Assembly (NCBI RefSeq): GCF_900114155.1
Contig: NZ_FOSC01000011.1
Coordinates: forward strand, 62,001-126,000
Direction of reading: 5' to 3'
From: Marinobacter persicus
Lineage (GTDB): Bacteria; Pseudomonadota; Gammaproteobacteria; Pseudomonadales; Oleiphilaceae
Length of the DNA: 64,000 nt
Part shown: positions 35,370 to 45,196 of the stretch, piece by piece
Layout of the letters: every line of letters begins with the position of its first letter
Position numbering within the stretch: the first letter of the stretch is position 1
The notes under the pieces: model-generated
Told to the model about the DNA's origin: nothing
What the model saw: the letters and a program-made list of their open reading frames with translations, nothing else
Database searches by the model: none
Made by a program: the position numbers and the translations under genes

Positions 35370-35578
35370 GGTAACGCTCCTGAAAACTCTCTTTGGAAGG
35401 CCGTGGCGTGGCCCGTTCAAGGCGTAATACTAACCGCTTTTGCAGGCGCCTAAAACATCCCGGCCAGGTCCGTGGAAAAGCATATGGGAGGAGTTTTTCG
35501 GCCATGGTACACTTCGTCTTTTGAATCAGTACCGTGCGCAGAGTACGGCCACTGTCAGAATTCGACTTGGAGGCCCCG
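35370..35578. promoter_or_regulatory. Divergent promoter region hldD/gmhA
   Basis: This 209-base spacer separates two operons of the heptose and core pathway and should drive both. A TACACT (about 35513) is the best -10 candidate on the plus strand, without a convincing -35 partner. GGAGG precedes gmhA and AGGAG precedes hldD. Confidence 0.45.
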
Positions 35579-36163
35579 ATGTCCCAGCAAAGCAGCTACC
35601 TCGCCACCCTGGAACGCCATCGCCAAACCTTTGCCGTTCTGGAGGACCATCAGGCGTCCGCCGGGCAGTTGCTTGAGCATGCCAAGAAATGTCTCAAAAA
35701 CGGCGGCAAAATCATCTTCATGGGTAATGGAGGTAGCGCAGCGGATTCCCAACACCTGGCAGCGGAGTTCATGGTGCGCTACAAGCAGGAACGCGGGCCA
35801 CTGGCCTCCATTGCACTGACCACCGACACCTCCATTCTCACTGCGCACCCGAACGATTACGAGTTCGAAACAGTATTTGAACGCCAGATTCGTGGCCTCG
35901 GCAAACCCGAGGACCTGGTGATTGGCCTGACCACTTCCGGCCAGAGTGAGAACATCAATCTGGCACTCAAGGCTGCAAACGAGCTTGGCGCCACCACAGT
36001 TGCGCTGACCGGCAAGGATGGCGGAAAGGTAAAAGACATTGCCAAGCTCTCCATCATCATCGGTTCCAATGAAACAGCCCGCATCCAGGAGGCACACATG
36101 TTTATTGGCCATTGGTTGTGTGAAGCCATGGATGAGGTGGTTACAAGTGGAGGCTTGAACTGA
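35579..36163 (+). CDS. gmhA: Phosphoheptose isomerase GmhA
   Basis: Converts sedoheptulose 7-phosphate to D-glycero-D-manno-heptose 7-phosphate, the first committed heptose step. It is a SIS-domain protein of 194 residues with [23 protein letters not shown] and [12 protein letters not shown] (phosphate binding), the GmhA-type signature. The true start is the ATG at 35579, preceded by GGAGG; the longer frame from 35534 has no support. Its stop overlaps the hldE start (TGATG). First gene of a ten-gene plus-strand operon. Confidence 0.94.
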   Translation: MSQQSSYLATLERHRQTFAVLEDHQASAGQLLEHAKKCLKNGGKIIFMGNGGSAADSQHLAAEFMVRYKQERGPLASIALTTDTSILTAHPNDYEFETVFERQIRGLGKPEDLVIGLTTSGQSENINLALKAANELGATTVALTGKDGGKVKDIAKLSIIIGSNETARIQEAHMFIGHWLCEAMDEVVTSGGLN

Positions 36164-37608
36164 TGTTTGACCCGGCCCGGCTGGACCAGTTGAGTAACGC
36201 CTCGGTACTAGTGATTGGCGACGTTATGCTGGATCGCTATTTTATCGGCGACACCAATCGGATATCCCCAGAGGCTCCAGTACCCGTGGTGCGCATTGGC
36301 CATACCGAGGACAGAGCCGGTGGCGCGGCAAACGTGGCCCGGAACATTGCCCACCTGGACGGCAAGGCCTCATTGCTGGGCATTATCGGCAACGACTCCG
36401 ATGGCCGCCTGCTGCAGGATCTCCTGGTGCAGGAAAAGGTCCATTCGGAACTCCTGTCGCTGAACGATGCCCGCACCATCTCCAAAACACGGATACTTTC
36501 CCGGCACCAGCAAATGGTGCGGTTGGACATGGAAGACACCTTCGCCGAAAGCCAGTCTGAGCAACTGAGCGAGCACTTCACCCGCCTGGTTCAACAATAC
36601 GACACCGTCATCCTGAGCGACTACGCCAAGGGCACCCTCGCCAGCGTCCGCAAACTGATCGACACCGCCCGGGCCGCCGGCAAGCGGGTACTGGTGGATC
36701 CCAAAACCAAGGATTTCTCCAAGTACCGGGGCGCCACCATCATCACCCCGAATCTCACCGAATTCCGTGCTGCCGGTGGTGACGACAGCTCTGAAGAAGC
36801 CATGCTGGCTTCCGCCAGAAACATCCTGAACACCGCCGGCATCGAGATCATGCTGCTCACCCGCAGCGAGCAGGGTATGAGCCTGATCACCCCGGATGAG
36901 CACCACCATTTCCCGGCCGAAGTGCTGGAGGTCAGTGATGTGACTGGTGCCGGCGATACGGTGATTGCCACGCTGGGAACCCTGCTAAGTGCCGGTTTCG
37001 AGCTCAGCGACGCCGCTTGGCTGGCCAACCTGGCCGCCGGCATTGTCGTGGCCAAGCTAGGCGCGGCGACCGTATCTCCGGAAGAGCTGGCCGCCAAGGC
37101 CAGCCATCAGTTGTCCTCTAAAAACAGTGGCTACCACCCGAGCACAGAGCAAAGCCTGCTGCACATCGATTATGCCCGCCAACAGGGCGAACGTATTGTG
37201 TTCACCAACGGCTGCTTTGACATCCTACACGCCGGCCACGTCCGTTACCTGGCCCAGGCCCGCGCCCTGGGCGACCGGCTGGTAGTCGGCCTGAACTCGG
37301 ACGCGTCCGTGCGCCGCCTGAAAGGTGACGAACGGCCGGTGAACAATCTGGAAGATCGAATGGAAGTGCTGGCTGCCCTGGCCTGTGTGGACTGGGTGAT
37401 CCCCTTTGGTGACACACAAGAGGAAAACGACACCCCCGAGCAGTTGATCCGGCGCGTCCAGCCTCAGGTCCTGGCCAAGGGTGGTGACTACACCGTCGAT
37501 ACCGTGGTTGGCGCTGATTTCGTACAAGAGAATGGCGGCGAAGTAGCCATCCTGCCAACGCTGGAAGGCCGGTCCACCACCGGGCTGATCGATAAAGTCA
37601 GAGGTTGA
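36163..37608 (+). CDS. hldE: Bifunctional heptose 7-phosphate kinase / heptose 1-phosphate adenylyltransferase HldE
   Basis: Catalyses two steps of ADP-heptose synthesis. The N-terminal PfkB-type kinase (about 1-320) shows [20 protein letters not shown] and the anion-hole motif [14 protein letters not shown]. The C-terminal nucleotidyltransferase (about 345-481) starts [17 protein letters not shown] with the HxGH signature. The fused form (481 residues) is normal for gammaproteobacteria. It is coupled to gmhA by a one-base stop/start overlap, and the next gene starts 1 base after its stop. Confidence 0.98.
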   Translation: MFDPARLDQLSNASVLVIGDVMLDRYFIGDTNRISPEAPVPVVRIGHTEDRAGGAANVARNIAHLDGKASLLGIIGNDSDGRLLQDLLVQEKVHSELLSLNDARTISKTRILSRHQQMVRLDMEDTFAESQSEQLSEHFTRLVQQYDTVILSDYAKGTLASVRKLIDTARAAGKRVLVDPKTKDFSKYRGATIITPNLTEFRAAGGDDSSEEAMLASARNILNTAGIEIMLLTRSEQGMSLITPDEHHHFPAEVLEVSDVTGAGDTVIATLGTLLSAGFELSDAAWLANLAAGIVVAKLGAATVSPEELAAKASHQLSSKNSGYHPSTEQSLLHIDYARQQGERIVFTNGCFDILHAGHVRYLAQARALGDRLVVGLNSDASVRRLKGDERPVNNLEDRMEVLAALACVDWVIPFGDTQEENDTPEQLIRRVQPQVLAKGGDYTVDTVVGADFVQENGGEVAILPTLEGRSTTGLIDKVRG

Positions 37609-37609
37609 T

Positions 37610-38653
37610 TTGCCGGCTCCACGTTCTATCTGCCTGCTTCGGCTCTCCGCCATCGGCGACACCTGTAATGCCGCCGCCGTGGTGCAGGCCATTCACGACC
37701 ATTACCCGGACACCGAGATCACCTGGATCATTGGCAAGGCCGAAGCCTCACTAATGAGCGGCATGCCAGGCGTGAAGCTTGTGGTGTTCGACAAAACCGA
37801 AGGCTGGAGGGCATACACCAACCTGCGAAAAAAGCTCAAAGGTCAAAGCTTTGATGTCCTTCTGCTTATGCAGGTCGCACTGCGAGCCAACCTCGCCAGC
37901 CTGTGCATTTCCGCCAAGCGTCGGATTGGCTATGACAAAGCCAAAAGCAAGGAACTGCACAGCCTGTTCATCAATGAGCGCATCGAAGCCACCGACAAGC
38001 CCCATGTGCTGGATACCTTCCTGCAATTCCAGAAAGCCCTCGACATTCCTCTTGAGGCACCTCGGTGGAGCCTTCCAGTCACGGAGCAGGATCAGGCCTG
38101 GGCGCAACAACAAATCGACGCTCACCGGACAAAGCACCTGGTCATTGTCCCGGCCGCCTCCAATAGCGAGCGCAACTGGCTACCAGAGCGTTACGCTGCA
38201 GTCGCCGATTACGCAGCCGACAAGGGCTTTGCCGTATACCTGTGTGGCGGCCCCAACCCAACAGAAAAAAGCCTGGCCGAAGCCGTTCAAGCCCATGCCC
38301 AGGCACCTGTCAGAAACCTGGTGGGGCACTCTTCCCTCAAGCAATTGCAGGCATTCCTGAAAGTCGCTGACGTGGTCATCGCCCCGGATACAGGTCCGGC
38401 GCACATGGCCGTGGCCGCCGGCACGCCGGTCATCGGTTTGTATGCCCACAGCAACCCCAGCCGCACCGGCCCCTATCTGTGGCAGCAGTACGTGGTCGAC
38501 GCGTATACTCCCGCGCTCAAGGAATCGCGTGGTGAAACCCCGGAACAGGCGCAATGGGGCCAGCGCCTGAAAGGCGCCCACCTGATGGAACGCATTACCA
38601 CCGAGCAGGTTTGCAGCATGCTTGACCGCTGCATTCAGGAGCAGGAATTATGA
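37610..38653 (+). CDS. Heptosyltransferase, GT9 family (probable WaaC)
   Basis: Glycosyltransferase family 9 enzyme, 347 residues, with CLLRLSAIGDTCNAAAVVQAI at the N-terminus, VIVPAASNSERNWLPERYAAVA in the middle and APDTGPAHMAVAAGTPVIGLY towards the end. waaF is already present on the other strand, and this gene follows hldE, so WaaC (heptosyltransferase I) is the likely role. However, the sequence is not a textbook WaaC and could add a third heptose. The start is TTG, one base after the hldE stop, with AGAGG just upstream. Overlaps gmhB by four bases. Confidence 0.85.
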   Translation: MPAPRSICLLRLSAIGDTCNAAAVVQAIHDHYPDTEITWIIGKAEASLMSGMPGVKLVVFDKTEGWRAYTNLRKKLKGQSFDVLLLMQVALRANLASLCISAKRRIGYDKAKSKELHSLFINERIEATDKPHVLDTFLQFQKALDIPLEAPRWSLPVTEQDQAWAQQQIDAHRTKHLVIVPAASNSERNWLPERYAAVADYAADKGFAVYLCGGPNPTEKSLAEAVQAHAQAPVRNLVGHSSLKQLQAFLKVADVVIAPDTGPAHMAVAAGTPVIGLYAHSNPSRTGPYLWQQYVVDAYTPALKESRGETPEQAQWGQRLKGAHLMERITTEQVCSMLDRCIQEQEL

Positions 38654-39159
38654 GTAACAAGGCCGTCTTCCTGGACCGCGATGGCGTGATCAATGTGGAT
38701 CACGGCTACGTGTACCGCAAGGAGGATTTCGAGTTTGTGGACGGCATTTTCGAGGTCTGCCGGCATTTCCAGAAACAGGGCTACCTGCTGATCGTGGTGA
38801 CCAACCAGTCCGGTATCGCTCGAGGCATGTACACCGAGGCCGACTTTCAACGATTAACCGAGTGGATGCTGGAGCGTTTTCGGGAAGAAGGCATCGAGAT
38901 AGCTGCCGTGTACCACTGCCCCCATCACCCGAAGTTCGGGCCGGAGGAAACACGGGATTGCGATTGCAGGAAGCCGAAGCCGGGGATGATTCTGAAGGCT
39001 ATCGAGGAATTTGATATAGCGCCATGCCGATCGATTATGCTCGGAGACAAAAGCACTGATGAAGAGGCTGGTATTCGAGCAGGCCTAGGAAAGAACATCA
39101 AGATTAACGATTCTTCCGATATCATAAAAATCATATTCTCACTCCCACCCAAGGATTAA
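38650..39159 (+). CDS. gmhB: D-glycero-beta-D-manno-heptose 1,7-bisphosphate 7-phosphatase GmhB
   Basis: HAD-family phosphatase that removes the C7 phosphate before adenylylation. It has the nucleophile motif FLDRDGVIN (Asp9, Asp11), VTNQSGIARG and the zinc loop with Cys90, His92, Cys104 and Cys106 that is specific for GmhB. The 169 residues are slightly short of the usual 180-190. The final 50 or so codons turn AT-rich and the tail (KINDSSDIIKIIFSLPPKD) looks unlike the family, which suggests that the AT-rich island begins inside this gene. All four ADP-heptose synthesis enzymes (gmhA, hldE, gmhB, hldD) lie within 5 kb. Confidence 0.95.
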   Translation: MSNKAVFLDRDGVINVDHGYVYRKEDFEFVDGIFEVCRHFQKQGYLLIVVTNQSGIARGMYTEADFQRLTEWMLERFREEGIEIAAVYHCPHHPKFGPEETRDCDCRKPKPGMILKAIEEFDIAPCRSIMLGDKSTDEEAGIRAGLGKNIKINDSSDIIKIIFSLPPKD

Positions 39160-39170
39160 GCCGAATTTTT

Positions 39171-40427
39171 ATGCAATTCACAACCTCATTTCTCGCCTTC
39201 TCTTTCGGGGCTCTTGCTCTTATACTCCCTTCTGGTTATTCATGGGGGCCGGCTGCACTGCTGCTTTGCGCAATAGGGGCTGCTATACGGTACCGTTCAG
39301 CAAAATTTATTTTGCCTCGCCCAGAAGACAAAGTTCTGGTTATTTCTTTTATTCTGTTTTTTCTTGTAGCTTTATTTGAAGTCCTAGTACACGGTACAAC
39401 GACGAGTGAACTGGATAAACCCAGCCGCTTTATCTTGGCACTTCTCGTTTTGGCACTCCTGAACGAGCGCCCACCATCAGAGTCTTGGGTCTGGCTTGGT
39501 TTCGCTACCGGGGCAATCGGGGCATGCTTAGTCGCTCTTTACCATGTGTTTGTGGTTGGATTGCATCGAGCAGGCGGGGGCATGAACCCAATTCAATTTG
39601 GCAACCTTTCCATGTTACTGGGGCTGATCTCTCTCTGTGGAATCGGCTACACACTAAAGAACGAAAAAAAAGCATTCCTATTCAAAATATTCATGTCAGC
39701 CGCTTTCTTTGCAGGCGTTCTTGGCTCATTCCTGTCCGGAACTCGCGGCGGGTGGTTGGCACTGGCGGTGATTCCACCGATTGTTTTTGTTTTCTACGCG
39801 CAGTCCGTAAACACCAAAAAGGTTCTGGCAGGAATTTTTTTAATATGTATAGCATCAGTAGTACTAATGAATGTTGCCGGCAACAGTGTTGAGCGTCGCA
39901 TAAACAGTGCAATCACTGAAATGGAAGCGTATCACGATGTTAACAACACCCGGTCCTCTCTTGGGGTTCGCTTGGAACTTTGGAAGACAGCCTGGCTACT
40001 TGGAAAAAGCAAGCCCTTAATAGGCTGGGGAACAAACGGATTACAAGAGGGTAAACAACACCTGGTAGAGCAAGAATTGGTTAGCAAAAACGCGTTAAGA
40101 TTTTCACATGCCCACAATGACTACCTCGACCTTTTCCAGAAAAGGGGGGCGCTCGGCTTTTTATCCGTTGTTTTGCTTTACTTAGTTCCAGGAATCTTTT
40201 TTTTCCAAGCGGCTCGAAACAATGATCCAGGAAAACCTGTGGCCCTTGCCGGCATGACTACAACACTAAGTTACTCTATTTTCTCTCTGTCACAAGCATT
40301 CCTAGAACACAATAGTGGCGTGATGATGTACGCATTTAGCGTCGTGATCTTCTGGTGTTTGTACAAAGCACGATCGAGAAGATACGTCTCAAATCCTGAA
40401 TTGTATGTGCACTCTTTCAGAGGCTGA
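39171..40427 (+). CDS. O-antigen ligase family membrane protein (WaaL-like)
   Basis: Polytopic membrane protein of 418 residues with about ten to twelve predicted hydrophobic segments. A large periplasmic loop (about 230-330) contains the Wzy_C signature [21 protein letters not shown] and an upstream [10 protein letters not shown]. The family includes O-antigen ligases (WaaL), which move glycans from undecaprenyl pyrophosphate to the lipid A core, as well as Wzy polymerases and protein O-oligosaccharyltransferases. Placement inside a core operon favours WaaL. It is AT-rich compared with the heptose genes before it. Gap to gmhB 11 bases, to rfbB 2 bases. Confidence 0.85.
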   Translation: MQFTTSFLAFSFGALALILPSGYSWGPAALLLCAIGAAIRYRSAKFILPRPEDKVLVISFILFFLVALFEVLVHGTTTSELDKPSRFILALLVLALLNERPPSESWVWLGFATGAIGACLVALYHVFVVGLHRAGGGMNPIQFGNLSMLLGLISLCGIGYTLKNEKKAFLFKIFMSAAFFAGVLGSFLSGTRGGWLALAVIPPIVFVFYAQSVNTKKVLAGIFLICIASVVLMNVAGNSVERRINSAITEMEAYHDVNNTRSSLGVRLELWKTAWLLGKSKPLIGWGTNGLQEGKQHLVEQELVSKNALRFSHAHNDYLDLFQKRGALGFLSVVLLYLVPGIFFFQAARNNDPGKPVALAGMTTTLSYSIFSLSQAFLEHNSGVMMYAFSVVIFWCLYKARSRRYVSNPELYVHSFRG

Positions 40428-40429
40428 CA

Positions 40430-41515
40430 ATGAAACTTTTGATAACTGGCGGTGCTGGTTTTATAGGGTCAGCACTCATTCGATATATTATCTCTGAAAC
40501 TACCGATGAGGTTGTCAACGTAGACAAACTCACATACGCCGGAAACCTGGAAAACCTGCCGGGGATGAGCCAAAGTGGGCGATATAGCTTTGAGCAGGTT
40601 GATATATGTGATGATTCGGAAATTCGACGTATTCTGAATCAATATCAGCCAGATTCAATAATTCACCTAGCTGCCGAAAGTCACGTTGATCGTTCTATTG
40701 ACGGTCCAGCAGGTTTTATTGAAACAAATATTGTTGGCACTTATACCTTGCTAGAAGCAACTCGACATTACTGGCAAACACTAGAGGAAGAAAGGAAACT
40801 TAACTTTCGTTTTCATCATGTTAGCACAGATGAGGTTTATGGTGATCTGCCTCACCCACACGATTCCGACAATGACGATATACCCTGCGCTCTACCAATG
40901 TTCACAGAGTCTACGCCTTACAAACCCAGCAGCCCATATAGCGCGAGCAAAGCCAGCTCAGACCATCTAGTAAGGGCTTGGCGAAGAACCTATGGATTAC
41001 CGACCCTAGTCACAAACTGTAGCAATAACTACGGACCATACCATTTCCCTGAAAAGTTCGTCCCTTTGATGATTTTAAATGCCCTAGAAGGCAAGCCGCT
41101 TCCTATTTATGGAAAAGGCGATCAAGTGAGAGACTGGCTCTACGTGGAAGATCATGCACGGGCACTATACACCGCCCTAAATAAGGGTGCTCCAGGTGAG
41201 ACCTATAATATTGGCGGCCATAATGAAAAACAAAACATTGAAGTACTACACACCATCTGCAAGATTCTCCAACAATTATGTCCTCAGAAAAAAGATTACC
41301 GGGATCTCATTACTCATGTACAGGATCGACCTGGGCATGATCGACGTTACGCAATAGATTCGACTAAAATCCAAAGAGAACTCGGCTGGGCCCCAAAGGA
41401 AACTTTTGAAACGGGAATTCAAAAGACCATAGAGTGGTATTTAAAAAACCTGGATTGGTGTCGACGCGTACAGAGCAAAGGCTACAAAAGAGAAAGACTA
41501 GGTGTAAAAAAATGA
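40430..41515 (+). CDS. rfbB: dTDP-glucose 4,6-dehydratase (RfbB/RffG)
   Basis: Converts dTDP-glucose to dTDP-4-keto-6-deoxyglucose. It is an extended short-chain dehydrogenase with [42 protein letters not shown] (catalytic Thr-Asp-Glu) and [15 protein letters not shown] (YxxxK). The 361-residue length is typical. It overlaps rfbA by an ATGA. With wecE downstream and no rfbC or rfbD in the window, its product is expected to go to an amino sugar rather than to rhamnose. Confidence 0.97.
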   Translation: MKLLITGGAGFIGSALIRYIISETTDEVVNVDKLTYAGNLENLPGMSQSGRYSFEQVDICDDSEIRRILNQYQPDSIIHLAAESHVDRSIDGPAGFIETNIVGTYTLLEATRHYWQTLEEERKLNFRFHHVSTDEVYGDLPHPHDSDNDDIPCALPMFTESTPYKPSSPYSASKASSDHLVRAWRRTYGLPTLVTNCSNNYGPYHFPEKFVPLMILNALEGKPLPIYGKGDQVRDWLYVEDHARALYTALNKGAPGETYNIGGHNEKQNIEVLHTICKILQQLCPQKKDYRDLITHVQDRPGHDRRYAIDSTKIQRELGWAPKETFETGIQKTIEWYLKNLDWCRRVQSKGYKRERLGVKK

Positions 41516-42393
41516 AAGGTATCATTCTAGCGGGCGGCTCCGGTACTCGCCTTCACCCGACAACCCTCGGAACCTCCAAACAGCTATTACCGGTTTATGA
41601 TAAACCAATGATTTACTACCCTCTTTCTGTACTTATGTTAGCGGGCATACGGGACATCCTGGTAATCACAACGCCGGAGGATCAGGAGGGATTCTACAGA
41701 GTACTTGGCAACGGCAATCAGTTTGGCATCAGCATAGAGTATGAAATACAGCCTGCGCCCGATGGTTTAGCTCAAGCTTTCATTATTGGGGAAAAGTTTA
41801 TCGGTGAAGACAACGTATGCTTAGTATTAGGGGACAACATCTTCTATGGCCAAGGCTTCACTCCAAAACTTTACGAAGCGAAACAACACGTCGAAAAGGT
41901 AGGTGGCGCCACGGTTTTTGGCTACAAAGTCAAAGATCCTGAACGCTTTGGTGTTGTAGCATTTGACACTAATCAAAAAGTAGTTTCCATTGAAGAAAAA
42001 CCGAAACAACCAAAATCTCACTTTGCTGTGACGGGAGTTTATTTTTATGATAACAATGTCGTAAAAATAGCCAAGTCCATAGAGCCTTCAAGTCGAGGTG
42101 AGCTTGAAATTACAGATATTAATAAAGCTTACCTAAGGCAAGGGTCCTTAACTGTAAATCTTTTAGGTCGAGGCTTTGCGTGGCTCGACACGGGAACACA
42201 TGAAAGCTTGCTAGAGGCTTCACAGTTTGTAGAGACGATTGAGAAACGTCAGGGTTACAAAATAGCTTGCCTTGAAGAAATCGCCTTCAAACAAGGCTGG
42301 CTTGACGAGGGTGATTTACGAGATCGAGCTTTATCACTGAAAAAAAATAATTACGGATCCTACCTGATAGCTTTGGCAAATAATGAGATATAA
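41512..42393 (+). CDS. rfbA: Glucose-1-phosphate thymidylyltransferase (RfbA/RffH)
   Basis: Makes dTDP-glucose from dTTP and glucose 1-phosphate. The nucleotidyltransferase motif [20 protein letters not shown] is at the N-terminus, followed by [23 protein letters not shown] and [14 protein letters not shown]. The ATG at 41512 overlaps the rfbB stop and gives 293 residues, the usual size; an open frame from 41434 overlaps rfbB and is rejected. There is no clear Shine-Dalgarno sequence, consistent with translational coupling. Confidence 0.97.
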   Translation: MKGIILAGGSGTRLHPTTLGTSKQLLPVYDKPMIYYPLSVLMLAGIRDILVITTPEDQEGFYRVLGNGNQFGISIEYEIQPAPDGLAQAFIIGEKFIGEDNVCLVLGDNIFYGQGFTPKLYEAKQHVEKVGGATVFGYKVKDPERFGVVAFDTNQKVVSIEEKPKQPKSHFAVTGVYFYDNNVVKIAKSIEPSSRGELEITDINKAYLRQGSLTVNLLGRGFAWLDTGTHESLLEASQFVETIEKRQGYKIACLEEIAFKQGWLDEGDLRDRALSLKKNNYGSYLIALANNEI

Positions 42394-42405
42394 AAAGGCA
42401 ATCGG

Positions 42406-43461
42406 ATGATTTTACATATTGCTACTGTTAACAAGTTCATGGTTCCGTTCATCTCACTTATTAACAATGAATTCCCGGACCAAGATCATGAATTCTGGCT
42501 ATCGGGGGCAAGAAAACTAAAGTCTACACCAATTGAACGCAGAAAAAATATTCACTTCGACAAGGACACCCTTGGAGATCGTGCGCTCTCTTTGATAAAA
42601 CTTTTCCTTTTGATGAACCGTGCAGAAAAAATAATCTTACACGGGCTAAATCGACGTGTGCTAAATGTTTTGCTCGTCAATCCACACCTTTTAAAAAAAT
42701 GTTACTGGGTAATCCGTGGCGGTGACTTATACCAATACCAGTCACCCAAACCAAAAGTTTCTCAAAAAATCAAGGAACTAAAAAGATCTTTTATTATAAA
42801 GCGACTTGGACATATCGTTACATATATTCCTGGTGATGTTGAACTCGCACGAAAGTGGTACGGGGCGACCGGGAAATATCATGAATGCTTGATATATATT
42901 AGCAATGTAGTTGACTTCGACATAGTTCCTGAGTCACCAAAAATCCAGAATCCCGACTCTAAAATAAAAATTTTACTTGGAAATTCTGCCGACCCCAGCA
43001 ACAATCACATAGAAGCGCTTGAGAGACTTCTGCCGTACAAGGAACATGACATAAAAATATATTGCCCCTTATCATATGGGGACCAATCTTACGCCCAAAA
43101 AGTTATTGATTCTGGCCACAATCACTTCGGTGATAAGTTCGTCCCCTTGACAAGTTTTTTGGCATTCGACAAATACGTAGAGTTCTTAAAAAGCATCGAT
43201 ATTGCTATTTTTAATCATCATCGACAACAGGCCATGGGCAATACCATCACTCTCCTAGCCATGGGGAAGCGGGTGTTCCTGCGCAGTGATGTCACCCAGT
43301 GGAAAATGCTGGAGAACTTAGGCTTCACCCTTGGCGACTCAGCAGACATTACCCTTCGACCATTCGATAACTCAAAGATTTACGAGAATAGCCGGATAGC
43401 ACGAGAAAATTTTTCGAGAAGAACATTGGTTCGCCAACTTACAAAAATTTTTGAGGAATGA
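42406..43461 (+). CDS. wecF: TDP-Fuc4NAc transferase, WecF/RffT family (GT56)
   Basis: Probable 4-acetamido-4,6-dideoxygalactose transferase. In E. coli WecF transfers Fuc4NAc from its dTDP donor to lipid II of enterobacterial common antigen. Shared blocks that I recognise are the R/W-G-x-DLYxx segment (VIRGGDLYQY), ILLGNSADPSNNHIEAL (GNSGDRSNEHIAAL in E. coli) and NHHRQQAMGNTITLL. The 351-residue length is typical. The first three quarters are strongly AT-rich while the last 250 bases look closer to the host average. Flanked by rfbA and the acyltransferase, which together with wecE would make its donor. Acceptor unknown; no ManNAcA genes (wecB, wecC, wecG) are in the window. Confidence 0.82.
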   Translation: MILHIATVNKFMVPFISLINNEFPDQDHEFWLSGARKLKSTPIERRKNIHFDKDTLGDRALSLIKLFLLMNRAEKIILHGLNRRVLNVLLVNPHLLKKCYWVIRGGDLYQYQSPKPKVSQKIKELKRSFIIKRLGHIVTYIPGDVELARKWYGATGKYHECLIYISNVVDFDIVPESPKIQNPDSKIKILLGNSADPSNNHIEALERLLPYKEHDIKIYCPLSYGDQSYAQKVIDSGHNHFGDKFVPLTSFLAFDKYVEFLKSIDIAIFNHHRQQAMGNTITLLAMGKRVFLRSDVTQWKMLENLGFTLGDSADITLRPFDNSKIYENSRIARENFSRRTLVRQLTKIFEE

Positions 43462-43462
43462 C

Positions 43463-44035
43463 GTGGCATATCTAACCGAGCGGGAAGTTCAAGAGTTTGG
43501 CTTTAAGGCTGTAGGTAAAGGGGTAAAGGTCAGCTCCAATGCCAGTATCTATAACCCCGAATTAATTGAGCTAGGAGACTATTCCCGTATTGACGATTTC
43601 TGTGTCATCTCGGGAAATATAACCTTTGGCATGCATGTCCATATAGCGCCATTCTGCCTCGTTGCTGGGGGCGATAAAGGAATCATTATGGGTGATTTTT
43701 CAGGTCTTGCATACGGTGTACAGGTATTTTCTCAGTCTGATGACTACTCGGGGAGAACTTTAACCAACCCGACCGTTACTGCCCAATTTAAGCGGGAACG
43801 CAAAGCACGGGTGACTGTAGGCAAGCACGTCATCATCGGCGCAAGCTCTGTAGTATTTCCGGGAGTCAATCTTGCTGAGGGTTGTTCTGTTGGGGCCATG
43901 ACTTTAGTTAATAAAAGCACTAAACCTTGGGGTATTTACTCTGGCAACCCTGCTAGACGCATCAAAGAACGAAAACGAGACCTACTAGAGCTTGAAACAC
44001 AATTTCTAAAAGAGCACGAAAATGATTCCATTTAA
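43463..44035 (+). CDS. Hexapeptide-repeat (LbH) acyltransferase, probable dTDP-Fuc4N N-acetyltransferase
   Basis: Left-handed beta-helix acyltransferase of 190 residues with repeated hexapeptide-like turns (ISGNITFGMHVHIAPFCLVAG; VTVGKHVIIGASSVVFPGVNLAEGCSVGA) and a catalytic-type His in the HIAPF segment. The GTG at 43463 has GAGG 6 bases upstream; a TTG 12 bases earlier is less likely. It sits between wecF and wecE, where an enzyme to acetylate dTDP-Fuc4N is required. In E. coli that step is done by the GNAT protein WecD, a different fold. LbH acetyltransferases act on related dTDP-amino sugars (VioB, FdtC), so the inference is reasonable, but O-acetylation of a glycan is an alternative. 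Confidence 0.75.
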   Translation: MAYLTEREVQEFGFKAVGKGVKVSSNASIYNPELIELGDYSRIDDFCVISGNITFGMHVHIAPFCLVAGGDKGIIMGDFSGLAYGVQVFSQSDDYSGRTLTNPTVTAQFKRERKARVTVGKHVIIGASSVVFPGVNLAEGCSVGAMTLVNKSTKPWGIYSGNPARRIKERKRDLLELETQFLKEHENDSI

Positions 44036-45158
44036 TAGGCCTCCTCTCACCGGTGGCGAGAGCCAATACATTAACGAAGCGTTGGGCAATAACAAACTGT
44101 CCGGAGACGGTCCGTTTAGTCAACAATGCCAACAATGGTTCGAGTCCAGGCTCCCTGCCACGAAAACCCTGTTAACACCTTCTTGCACTGCAGCTCTAGA
44201 ACTGGCTGCAATACTAATCGATATAAAGCCCGGTGACGAGGTCATCCTTCCGAGCTATACGTTTGTAAGCACTGCGAACGCATTTGTACTGAGAGGGGCC
44301 AGAACTGTGTTCGTGGATATCCGCCCAGATACCATGAATATCGATGAACAGCTTATAGAAGCAGCAATCACTCCTAAAACAAAAGCTATTGTGCCAGTAC
44401 ATTATGCGGGTGTAGCCTGCGAAATGGACGTCATCATGAATATAGCCGAGCGATACGGCCTCTTCGTAGTTGAAGACGCAGCGCAAGCTATGATGAGCAC
44501 CTACAAAGGCCGAGCGCTGGGTACCATTGGGCACTTCGGCACCTTCAGTTTCCATGAGACCAAAAATTACACCAGCGGTGGCGAAGGCGGCCTGCTAATC
44601 ATCAATGATGACGACTTTGCACAACGTGCTGAGATCATTCGAGAGAAAGGAACTAACCGCAGCCAGTTCTTCCGAGGAATGGTCGATAAGTATCAGTGGG
44701 TGGACGTTGGTAGCAGTTATTTGCCAAGTGAGCTGCAAGCGGCCTACCTCTTGGCTCAGCTGGATGCGGCAGAACTCATCAATGCAAACCGGCGTGCTAC
44801 TTGGCAGCGTTACCACGACGGATTAATACCACTGCAAAAAGCAAACAATGTCAGTCTCCCCCGGATACCTCCAGGCTGTGAACACAATGCTCATATGTTT
44901 TATCTCAAAGTTGCCAATCTGCACGAACGCACAGCATTGCTAAGTCACTTGAAAGCCTCAGAAGTTCTGGCTGTTTTCCATTATGTACCGCTACATACGT
45001 CTCTGGCTGGTCAGCATTTCGGGCACTTTCATGGCGAGGACAGGTTCACAACCTCAGAGAGTGAAAGACTGGTGAGACTGCCAATGTACTATGGGTTGGA
45101 GCAAATGGAGCAGGATCGAGTGATTGAGAGCATTAATGAGTTTTTCTGTCAAAATTGA
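44022..45158 (+). CDS. wecE: dTDP-4-amino-4,6-dideoxygalactose transaminase WecE (RffA)
   Basis: PLP enzyme that aminates dTDP-4-keto-6-deoxyglucose to dTDP-Fuc4N with glutamate. It is a DegT-family protein of 378 residues with the Schiff-base lysine at Lys181 in SFHETKNYTSGGEGG. Long stretches match the E. coli WecE that I remember (PSYTFVSTANAFVLRGA, VPVHYAGVACEMD, REKGTNRSQFFRG), more closely than for other DegT enzymes. It overlaps the acyltransferase gene by 14 bases. Last gene of the plus-strand operon; it meets the yrbL-like gene tail to tail. Confidence 0.93.
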   Translation: MIPFNRPPLTGGESQYINEALGNNKLSGDGPFSQQCQQWFESRLPATKTLLTPSCTAALELAAILIDIKPGDEVILPSYTFVSTANAFVLRGARTVFVDIRPDTMNIDEQLIEAAITPKTKAIVPVHYAGVACEMDVIMNIAERYGLFVVEDAAQAMMSTYKGRALGTIGHFGTFSFHETKNYTSGGEGGLLIINDDDFAQRAEIIREKGTNRSQFFRGMVDKYQWVDVGSSYLPSELQAAYLLAQLDAAELINANRRATWQRYHDGLIPLQKANNVSLPRIPPGCEHNAHMFYLKVANLHERTALLSHLKASEVLAVFHYVPLHTSLAGQHFGHFHGEDRFTTSESERLVRLPMYYGLEQMEQDRVIESINEFFCQN

Positions 45159-45196
45159 GGGGCACGCGAACAGAATTCAATTTTGAGGTTATCGCC

